Assembly: GCF_008120935.1 (NCBI RefSeq)
Contig: NZ_RDBO01000077.1
Location: 1,908,435 to 1,970,272 of the forward strand
Source of the DNA: Streptomyces sp. sk2.1
Lineage (GTDB): Bacteria; Actinomycetota; Actinomycetes; Streptomycetales; Streptomycetaceae
Length of the DNA stretch: 61,838 nucleotides
Direction of reading: 5' to 3'
The translations under genes and the position numbers were made by a program. How positions within the stretch are numbered: the stretch's first letter is position 1; each line of letters begins with the position of its first letter. Below are positions 44,126-50,873 of this stretch, piece after piece. Below the pieces are notes generated by a model. That model was not told the origin of the DNA. It made no database searches and worked only from the letters and a program-made list of their open reading frames with translations.

Positions 44126-44213
44126 GTCAAAGTGCCAGGTCAGAGTGTTTCTTGAGCGTCAAGGGCGAGTCAAAAGAAACAGCGCGTACGGTTTGATATT
44201 GACAAACCGTACG
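44126..44213 (+). promoter_or_regulatory. Autoregulatory-element-type palindrome in the SARP promoter
   Basis: CGTACGGTTTG (44185-44195) and CAAACCGTACG (44203-44213) are perfect 11-bp arms with a 7-bp spacer. The CGGTTTG/CAAACCG halves are characteristic of ARE sites bound by gamma-butyrolactone receptors. It ends 61 bp before the SARP start. Four GTCA words just upstream (44126, 44139, 44158, 44169) might add SARP-type direct repeats, but their spacing (13, 19, 11) is irregular. Confidence 0.75.
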
Positions 44214-44274
44214 TCCTGTTTTTTACTCGAGGTACTTCGGAGCTCATGATTCATGCACGAACAGGGGAGACGGC

Positions 44275-45111
44275 GTGGATATCGATGTACTGGGCGCGTT
44301 GGCCGTCCGTGAGAACGGGCTCTCGGTGACGCCGACGGCGCCGAAGCCGCGGCAGGTCCTGGCCCTGCTGGCTCTGCACGCCGATCGGGTCGTGCCCGTG
44401 GCCACGCTGATCGAGGAGCTCTGGGGCGACCGGCCGCCGCGCAGCGCCCGTACGACCCTGCAGACGTACGTGCTGCAGCTGCGGGACCTGATCGCGGTCG
44501 CGCTGCGGGAGGACCCGGAGGGGACCGGGCCCCGTTCCGCCAAGGACGTGCTCGTCACCACCCCCGGCGGCTACCTGCTCAACACCTCCGGCGGCACCAG
44601 CGACGTCCGCGAGTTCGAGCGGCTGGCGGGGCTGGGGTACCGGGCGATGGACGCCGGTGACTTCCCGGGCGCGGCACGGCAGTTGGGCGACGCGCTCGCG
44701 CTGTGGACCGGCGCCGCGCTGGCCGACGTGCAGACCGGGATGCAGCTGGAGATGGAAACCCGGCGGCTGGACGAGACCCGGCTCTGCGCGCTCGATCAGC
44801 GCATCGAGGCCGATCTGCGGCTGGGCCGGCACCGGGAACTGCTGGGCGAGCTGACCATGCTGGTCAGCCGCTACCGCACGCACGAGAATCTGCACGGCCA
44901 GTTCATGCTGGCGCTGCACCGCTCCGGGCGCCGCAGCGAGGCGCTCGACGTCTACCAGCGGCTGCGCTCCGTCCTGGTACGGGAGTTGGGCTTCGAGCCG
45001 TCCGCCGGGCTGCGGCGGTTGCAGCGGTCGATCCTGATGTCCGGTCCGGAGTCCGCCCTCGACCCGGCCGCCGCCGGCGGCGGCCGCGAGCGCCTCAGCC
45101 GGGTCGGCTGA
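44275..45111 (+). CDS. SARP-family (AfsR/DnrI-like) transcriptional activator
   Basis: A 278-aa cluster-situated SARP. An OmpR-type winged helix spans about 1-100 (DIDVLGALAVRENG, PKPRQVLALLALHADRVVPV, ELWGDRPPRSARTTLQTYVL), then the bacterial transcriptional activation domain 105-255 (LHGQFMLALHRSGRRSEALDVYQR, ELGFEPSAGLRRLQR). GTG at 44275 follows AGGGGAGA. It should activate the nearby biosynthetic genes and be repressed by an ScbR-like protein at the ARE palindrome in its promoter. The second TetR gene begins 17 bp after its stop, so the two are cotranscribed. Confidence 0.9.
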   Translation: MDIDVLGALAVRENGLSVTPTAPKPRQVLALLALHADRVVPVATLIEELWGDRPPRSARTTLQTYVLQLRDLIAVALREDPEGTGPRSAKDVLVTTPGGYLLNTSGGTSDVREFERLAGLGYRAMDAGDFPGAARQLGDALALWTGAALADVQTGMQLEMETRRLDETRLCALDQRIEADLRLGRHRELLGELTMLVSRYRTHENLHGQFMLALHRSGRRSEALDVYQRLRSVLVRELGFEPSAGLRRLQRSILMSGPESALDPAAAGGGRERLSRVG

Positions 45112-45128
45112 GGGGGAGGGGAGCGAAG

Positions 45129-45941
45129 ATGCAGGCCAGATCGCAGCGGACCCGCCAGAGGCTGGTTCGCGCGGGTGCGGAGATGTTCAACCGGAACGGC
45201 TACGCCAATGCGACGCTGGGCCAGATCGCCGGGGCCGCCGGGATGACGAAGGGGGCGCTGTACTTCCACTTCGCTTCCAAGGACGGACTCGCCGACGCGG
45301 TGCAGGAGCGGGGCCGCGACATGTTGCAGGACTTCATCCGGGAGCACTGGGAGGCGGGCGTACCGCCGGTTCAGGTGCTCATCGACATGACGCACTGGCT
45401 GGCGCGGACGTTCCACGACGACCCGGTGATCCGGGCCAGCTTCCGGATCACCAACGAGTGCACCGGGCGGCAGCCGCCCGTCACCGACTTCCACCAGGCG
45501 TGGATCACCGAGGTGTTGCGACTCCTCGGCCAGGCCCGGCAGGAGGGCGCGCTGCAGGACCGCGAGGCGGGGGACGGGCCCGAGGCGCTGCTGTCCGCGA
45601 CGGTGTGCGGCATCGGGGTACTGGCCGGCACCGGCATGCCGTACCCGCAACTCGGCGACCGGGTCGCGGCGTTGTGGAAGCCGCTGCTGTCGGCGCTCGT
45701 ACCGCCCGGTGACGTGGCGCGCTACCGCACCCGCCCGCCGGCCGCCGTGGGGGACGCCCGGCCGCAGGTCGTCGCCGAAGGCCCCCACGCGCAGGTTTCC
45801 CGCACGGACGCCCACCGGCCGGTGGCCGCTGCCGGTGCCCACGCCCCCGTGTCCGCGGCGGGTGCCCCCACGCCGGTCGGTGGCGTGAACGGCGAGCCGG
45901 CGCTTCCCGCCGGGAGTCCGGCCGGGGGCCGAGCCGCCTGA
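45129..45941 (+). CDS. Second ScbR-type TetR regulator with C-terminal extension
   Basis: A 270-aa TetR/ArpA-like protein with the HTH MFNRNGYANATLGQIAGAAGM followed by TKGALYFHFASKDGLADAV. The ligand domain includes HWLARTFHDDPVIRASFRITNE and ends about residue 205. It then carries about 60 residues of Ala/Pro/Gly/Val-rich sequence with repeated HAPV/HRPV-like words, absent from usual 210-230-aa receptors. ATG at 45129 has GGGGAG upstream and lies 17 bp after the SARP stop. The closely paired SARP and receptor arrangement suggests a feedback loop through the ARE-like site. Ligand unknown. Confidence 0.85.
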   Translation: MQARSQRTRQRLVRAGAEMFNRNGYANATLGQIAGAAGMTKGALYFHFASKDGLADAVQERGRDMLQDFIREHWEAGVPPVQVLIDMTHWLARTFHDDPVIRASFRITNECTGRQPPVTDFHQAWITEVLRLLGQARQEGALQDREAGDGPEALLSATVCGIGVLAGTGMPYPQLGDRVAALWKPLLSALVPPGDVARYRTRPPAAVGDARPQVVAEGPHAQVSRTDAHRPVAAAGAHAPVSAAGAPTPVGGVNGEPALPAGSPAGGRAA

Positions 45942-46126
45942 GCGGCGCCGGGACGCCGTGCGCGACGACACGGCTCGCCCGTACGGAGTAGTCGCGGAGG
46001 AGTGCTCCCTCCAGGGGACCAGCCCGCGGCCGCACATTTCAGCACGGACGGCGATAGCCGCCGGTCGGACGCGCCTTCGATACTTCCTTCGTCGGCCAGC
46101 CGGGACGGACACTTTGGAGCCCATCC

Positions 46127-47008
46127 ATGCCCCATGAACGTCAGAATTCCCTCAGGGCGGATGTCATCGCACCGCCGCCCGACGCGATGACCGAGGCCGT
46201 GGTGACCGAGGTCGTGGTGGTCCTCGCCGACGTACTGCGACTGAAGCCGGAGAAGATCGACCCCGAGCAGACCTTCCGTTCGCTGGGCCTCGACTCGCTG
46301 CTGACCGTGGAGTTCGTCGCCACGGTGAACGCCCGGTACGGCACGGCCGTCAGGGCGGCCGCCCTGCTCGACCATCCGACTCCGCTGGCCTTCACCCGGC
46401 ACCTGGTGGGTGAGCTGGGAGCACGGGATTCCGCGACCGGGGCCGTGCCGCCGTCCGGTGCCCGGGGCCCGGCCGCGGCCCAGGGCCGGGGACCGGCGCC
46501 CGTCATGCCGGGGACCGCGGTGCCGATGCCGGTCGTGCCGGTGCCGGAAACCGTGTCCGTGCCCGTCCCGCCGTCCGGCGGCCCGCTGCCCCCGACCGCG
46601 TCCTCGACGCCCGGAGCGAGGGAGATCCTCGACCACCTGCGCGAGGAACTCGCCCGCATCCTGTGCTGCGACCCGTGGGACATCGACCCCACGGCCGCGT
46701 TCAACCTCCTCGGCGTGGACTCCATCATCGGCGCCCAGTTCATGGCGGTCATCAACGGCACGTACGGCATGGAGGAGCGGCCGGTCGCGCTCTACGAGCA
46801 CCCCAGCCTCTCCGCGATGGCCGCGCACATCGCCCTCGCCACCACGGGGACGGCGACGGCCGCGCCGACGGCGGGGGCGATGCCCGCACCGGTGGCGGAG
46901 CCGGTCGCGGAGGCCGAGGACCCGGGGCTGCGGGCGCTGCTCGACGCGGTGCGCGACGACCGGCTCTCCGTGGACGAGGCGCTCACTCTGCTGCCCAGGC
47001 GGGCGTGA
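46127..47008 (+). CDS. Tandem acyl carrier protein with C-terminal docking-like helix
   Basis: A 293-aa protein with two carrier domains. ACP1 (25-100) has phosphopantetheine Ser57 in FRSLGLDSLLTVEF; ACP2 (165-240) has Ser199 in FNLLGVDSIIGAQF. They are joined by a 65-residue Pro/Ala/Val linker. The last 30 residues (LRALLDAVRDDRLSVDEALT) resemble the helical docking segments of modular PKS, and the next protein begins with a similar segment. Both serines are intact, so the PPTase two genes downstream can load them. ATG 46127 is used; an in-frame ATG at 46187 is possible. The sequence around DSL/DSI is PKS-type rather than NRPS-type. Confidence 0.88.
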   Translation: MPHERQNSLRADVIAPPPDAMTEAVVTEVVVVLADVLRLKPEKIDPEQTFRSLGLDSLLTVEFVATVNARYGTAVRAAALLDHPTPLAFTRHLVGELGARDSATGAVPPSGARGPAAAQGRGPAPVMPGTAVPMPVVPVPETVSVPVPPSGGPLPPTASSTPGAREILDHLREELARILCCDPWDIDPTAAFNLLGVDSIIGAQFMAVINGTYGMEERPVALYEHPSLSAMAAHIALATTGTATAAPTAGAMPAPVAEPVAEAEDPGLRALLDAVRDDRLSVDEALTLLPRRA

Positions 47009-47022
47009 ACGGGCGGAAGGCA

Positions 47023-49188
47023 ATGGACGAACGAGAAATACTCACCCGCTTCAAGGCCGGAACCCTGGAACGGGACCGGGCCGTGCGACTGCTGGCCGGG
47101 CTGAAGGCCGTACCCGGCCCCGCCCCGGAGCCGGTTCTGCCGACGGCCCCGGACACGGCGGCATCGGAGACCACGGGGCCGGTGCCACCCGGGACCACGG
47201 GCCCGGTCGCGTCCGGGACCACGGGGTCGGCAACGCTCGGGACCACGGGGCCGGTGGCGGCGAAGGTCCCGGACGCGGTGATGCCGGAGGCCCACGGCCG
47301 GGTGCCCTTGCCGGTCCCCGGTCCGGTACGGCCACGGACGCCGGCACAGGGACCCGTACCGGCACCGGTACCGGCACCGCTTTCTCCGGCGGACCCGTCG
47401 GCGGCCCTCCCGCAGGGCCTGCCGCAGGCCCGCCGGAACGATGGGGCCGTGGACGTCGAGGACCGGTTCGCCGTCGTCGGGATCGCCGGCCGCTATCCGC
47501 TCGCCCCCGACCTGCGCGCCTACTGGCAGAACCTGCGTGAAGGACGGGACACCTCGTCGGGCGCGCCGCTCGGCCGCCCCGGCGCGTCACCGCTGAGCGC
47601 GGGACAGCGCGGGCACTTCCTGGACGGGGCCGCCGATTTCGACGCGGACTTCTTCGGGCTGACCGACCGGCGGGCGAGGCTGATCGACCCCCAGGAGCGG
47701 CTCTTCCTCGAAACCGTCTGGGAGGCGCTGGAGGATGCCGGCTGCACCGGCACCCGGCTGGACGCACTGACCGGTCCGGGCGGAGCGCCGCGCGGCCTCG
47801 GGGTGTTCGTCGGGGTCAGCGCCGCCGACTACTCGCTGGTGGCCGCCGAGGCATGGGCGCACGGCGGGCGGGAGATGCCCGACAGCGGGCACTGGAGCGT
47901 GGCGGGCCGGCTCTCCGGCCTGCTGGGACTGAGCGGACCGGCGCAGGCCGTCGACACCGCCGAGTCCTCCGCCCTCGTCGCGGTGCACCTCGCCGTCGGC
48001 GCACTGCGGCGCGGGGAGTGCGCGGCGGCGGTGGCCGGCGGGGTCGAACTGCTGCTGCACCCCTCGCGCGGCCGGCAGGGCGCGGGGGAGGGCGTGGGCG
48101 CCGTGGTGCTCAAGCCGCTGGCCCGCGCGCTGTCCGACGGCGACCATGTGCACGCCGTCGTACGTTCCACCTCGGCGGGCACCGGCTCCTGGACCGGCCC
48201 GTCCGGGCTGCGCGAGACGAGGGGGACGACCGCCCGCCGGGTGGGCGACGCCGGGGCCGTCACCGGCATCGCCGCGCTGACCGCCGCCGTGCTCCAACTG
48301 CGGTACGGCGTCCTCGCCCCCGCACGGGGCGAGGACACGGCCACGCCGTGGCCGAGGCCCCGCGACGCACGGGGACACGAGCTGCCCCGCACGGCCGTCG
48401 CCGAGGTGACCGGAGCGACCGGACCGTTCGACGCGTACGCCGTTCTGGAGGAGTTCGTACCGGCCCGGCGTCCGGGGGACGGATCAGGGACCGGGACCGG
48501 GCGGAACGAGGCCGACCGTGTAGATGGGGCCGATGGGATCGATGGGGCTGGTGAGGGCAGTGGGAGTGACGGCGTCGGACGTGGTGAGCTGATCCTGCTC
48601 TCCGCCCCCACCCCGGGCCATCTCGCCGCCACGGCCACCAGGCTGGCCGACTGGCTCGCCTCGGACAACGGCAGGAGCGGGGACACCACCACCGGGGACG
48701 AACGGGTGGCGCTCGTCGATGTGGCCCGCGCCCTGCGCGTCGGCCGCGAGGCACGGGCCTGCCGGATCGCGCTGATCGCCCGCGACCTGCACCAACTGGT
48801 GGACTCCTTGCGGGAGTTCGTCCGCTCCGGGGTGGAAACCGGCGGCGCCGGGGGAGCATCCGGCACACACGGTGTCGGCGCCGATGTCGGTGTCGGTGGG
48901 GTCCGGTACGCGGACCTGCGCACCGGCGGGACCGATCCGCTGGGCCTGGGCGACGTGCCGGAGACCGGCGACTACCTCGACGCGCTGTGGCGGGCCGGCC
49001 GGGTCGAGCAGTTGACGCGCCTCTGGCTGTCCGGGCTCGACATCGACTGGGCCGTGCTGGAGTCCGGGCCGGACGCCAGCAAGACCCTGGTACCGCTGCC
49101 GCCCTCGGCGTTCCTGCGCCGCTCCCTGTGGCTGGGGGGCCAGGACGGCACGCGGGAGGGCACGGAGAAGAAGGGGGCGTCCGGATGA
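47023..49188 (+). CDS. Trans-AT-PKS-type ketosynthase with all catalytic residues lost
   Basis: A 721-aa protein. Residues 1-28: docking-like helix (REILTRFKAGTLERDRAVRL). 30-140: Pro/Thr/Gly linker with TTGPV repeats. 147-460: ketosynthase fold (EDRFAVVGIAGRYPLAPDLR, IDPQERLFLETVWEALEDAG, GAGEGVGAVVLKPLARALSD). 530-715: the flanking linker typical of trans-AT KS (LVDVARALRVGREARACRI, RLWLSGLDIDWAVLE, LVPLPPSAFLRRSLWL). The active-site Cys of DTACSSS is Glu314 (DTAESSA, codon 47962-47964). The EAHGTGT block is deleted, and the second His (GH) is Gly-Asp at 408-409. It cannot condense; a scaffold or chain-length-factor-like role is conceivable. ATG 47023 follows GGAAGG closely. Cotranscribed with ACP and PPTase genes. 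Confidence 0.85.
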   Translation: MDEREILTRFKAGTLERDRAVRLLAGLKAVPGPAPEPVLPTAPDTAASETTGPVPPGTTGPVASGTTGSATLGTTGPVAAKVPDAVMPEAHGRVPLPVPGPVRPRTPAQGPVPAPVPAPLSPADPSAALPQGLPQARRNDGAVDVEDRFAVVGIAGRYPLAPDLRAYWQNLREGRDTSSGAPLGRPGASPLSAGQRGHFLDGAADFDADFFGLTDRRARLIDPQERLFLETVWEALEDAGCTGTRLDALTGPGGAPRGLGVFVGVSAADYSLVAAEAWAHGGREMPDSGHWSVAGRLSGLLGLSGPAQAVDTAESSALVAVHLAVGALRRGECAAAVAGGVELLLHPSRGRQGAGEGVGAVVLKPLARALSDGDHVHAVVRSTSAGTGSWTGPSGLRETRGTTARRVGDAGAVTGIAALTAAVLQLRYGVLAPARGEDTATPWPRPRDARGHELPRTAVAEVTGATGPFDAYAVLEEFVPARRPGDGSGTGTGRNEADRVDGADGIDGAGEGSGSDGVGRGELILLSAPTPGHLAATATRLADWLASDNGRSGDTTTGDERVALVDVARALRVGREARACRIALIARDLHQLVDSLREFVRSGVETGGAGGASGTHGVGADVGVGGVRYADLRTGGTDPLGLGDVPETGDYLDALWRAGRVEQLTRLWLSGLDIDWAVLESGPDASKTLVPLPPSAFLRRSLWLGGQDGTREGTEKKGASG

Positions 49189-50021
49189 CCGGCCTCTCGG
49201 TGGTGGAGCGCCCCGTCGACAGGTTCGCACCGGCCCGGTCCGAACCCGTCAAGCTGTGGTTCTGCCCCAACGACGAGCTCACTCCGGGGATCGCCGCGAC
49301 CCTGGCCACGCACTGGCTGGACGAGCACGAACAGGAGATCGCGAGCCGGTTCCTGTTCGAGCGCGACCGGCGCCAGTACCTCGTCGCCCACACGCTCGTA
49401 CGGCGGGTGCTGGCGCTGGAGAGCGGTGTGCCCGAGGCGGAGGCCGTGATCTGGCGTTCCTCGCGGGGGCGGCCGTTCCTGCAGAAACCCGTGGAGGGAC
49501 TGCCGCGCGGCGGCCGGGAACTGGACTTCAACCTCTCCCACGCGCACGGCCACAACTTCCTCGGCGTGGTCCGGCGCCACCGCATCGGGGTGGACGTGGA
49601 ACGGCTCGACCGGGGCGACCAGGGATTCGACGCGATCGTGGAGACCTTCGCGCCCGAGGAACAGCAGTGGGTGGCGCGGGCCGCGGCGGGCCGCCCCCGG
49701 GACCGCCGGGTGCTGCGGCTGTGGACGCTGAAGGAGGCGTACTCCAAGGCGCGCGGGCTGGGGCTCGGGCTACCCTTCGACAGCTTCGCCTTCACGCTGG
49801 CCGAGGACCGGGGGGTACTGGGCTTCCGCCCGCCCGAGACCGAGTCCGCGCTGCCGTGGCGGTTCCTGGAGCTGGAACCCGTGCCCGACGTCCTGGCGGC
49901 CGTGGCCGTGGCGGCCGACACGGACGTACCGCCCGTCTTCCACCTGCACCACGGCTTTCCGTGGGACCGGGGGGCGCCCCGGCTGCTGGCACTGCCGGAG
50001 CCGGTCGCCATGGCTGCGTAG
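49185..50021 (+). CDS. Sfp-type 4'-phosphopantetheinyl transferase
   Basis: A 278-aa PPTase of the Sfp/Gsp class that converts apo carrier proteins to the holo form with CoA. Motifs: FNLSHAHGHNFLGVV, the Mg site RIGVDVERLDRG and WTLKEAYSKARGLGLGLPFD. ATG at 49185 overlaps the ketosynthase stop (ATGA), so it is coupled to it and presumably primes the tandem ACP. The C-terminal ~60 residues (FLELEPVPDVLAAVAVAAD) extend beyond the minimal domain, as usual for streptomycete members. Confidence 0.93.
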   Translation: MTGLSVVERPVDRFAPARSEPVKLWFCPNDELTPGIAATLATHWLDEHEQEIASRFLFERDRRQYLVAHTLVRRVLALESGVPEAEAVIWRSSRGRPFLQKPVEGLPRGGRELDFNLSHAHGHNFLGVVRRHRIGVDVERLDRGDQGFDAIVETFAPEEQQWVARAAAGRPRDRRVLRLWTLKEAYSKARGLGLGLPFDSFAFTLAEDRGVLGFRPPETESALPWRFLELEPVPDVLAAVAVAADTDVPPVFHLHHGFPWDRGAPRLLALPEPVAMAA

Positions 50022-50170
50022 AAGCCGCCCCGCAGAAGACCTGTCCGGCAGGGAGAACCGTTCCGCAAGGGAAGCCGCTGCGCAGGGACGTCCCGTAGGA
50101 GAAGCCGTTCCGTGGCGGGCTGTTCGGGGCGGAGGGCCGTTCCGTAGGGGGCGAGGACAGGGGGGCCTTC
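50022..50170. repeat. Degenerate short repeats between PPTase and flavin reductase genes
   Basis: About five imperfect copies of an AGAAGCCGTTCCGTAGG-like word follow the PPTase stop at irregular intervals (for example near 50021, 50057, 50078, 50098 and 50137). The 292-bp gap up to 50313 holds no convincing gene. The copies may be remnants of repeated coding sequence. Confidence 0.4.
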
Positions 50171-50313
50171 GGGGTTCCGGGCGGTGGGTGGACCGGCTGA
50201 CGATGGGTGCGCCCACGTACGGACCGGTCACCGGCCCGTGCGAGACAGCGCGGGCCGGCCGCGACGCGTCGTACCCGCGCGCGGGCCGGCCGTCGACCGA
50301 GGGAGCCCCTTCT

Positions 50314-50862
50314 GTGACCGTGCCGTACACACCGCCGCGGGCCGCCGCGACAGGCGCCCAGGAATTCCGGGACGCGATGGCGCTGCTCGCCGCGCCCGTC
50401 ACCGTCATCACCACCGCGGACGGTGACGGCCGCCCGCGGGGGTTCACCGCCAGTTCGGTCACCTCCGTCTCGCTCGACCCGCCGCTCGTCCTGGTCGGCG
50501 TCACACGCGGCTCGAGTTGTCACCAGCCCCTCATCGAACAGGGGGAGTTCGTCGTCAACGTGCTCGGTGTCCGGCACGGCGCACTGGCCCGGCGCTTCGC
50601 GACCACCGGCGTGGACCGGTTCGCCGGCGGGGAGTTCGAGGCGTGGCCCGGCAGCGGTCTGCCGTACCTGCCGGACGCGTCCGTGCTGCTGCGCTGCACC
50701 CTGGCGGACGTCGTGCCCGCGGGCGACCACGACCTGCTGCTGGGCAGCCCGGCCGAGGTGCGCACGGACGGCTCGAGCGGGGCTCTGGTCTGGTACCAGC
50801 GAGGCTTCCACGTTCCTGTGCAGACTTCCCAGGAGAGGACGGCGGCCATCCGGGTGGCCTGA
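50314..50862 (+). CDS. Flavin reductase-like protein
   Basis: A 182-aa flavin-reductase domain (HpaC/split-barrel FMN-binding type): FRDAMALLAAPVTVITTADG, RGFTASSVTSVSLDPPLVLV, EQGEFVVNVLGVRHGALARRF. It reduces FAD or FMN with NAD(P)H for a partner monooxygenase or halogenase; no such partner is encoded in the window. GTG at 50314 (GGGAG, spacing 9) is preferred over a longer frame. The following LAL gene starts 11 bp after its stop, so the two are cotranscribed. Confidence 0.85.
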   Translation: MTVPYTPPRAAATGAQEFRDAMALLAAPVTVITTADGDGRPRGFTASSVTSVSLDPPLVLVGVTRGSSCHQPLIEQGEFVVNVLGVRHGALARRFATTGVDRFAGGEFEAWPGSGLPYLPDASVLLRCTLADVVPAGDHDLLLGSPAEVRTDGSSGALVWYQRGFHVPVQTSQERTAAIRVA

Positions 50863-50873
50863 CGACGTGGGGG

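Noticed and set aside
47023..49188. Reading the ketosynthase as a KSQ loading domain
   Set aside because: KSQ domains have Gln in place of Cys but keep both His residues for decarboxylation. Here the residue is Glu and both His motifs are gone.
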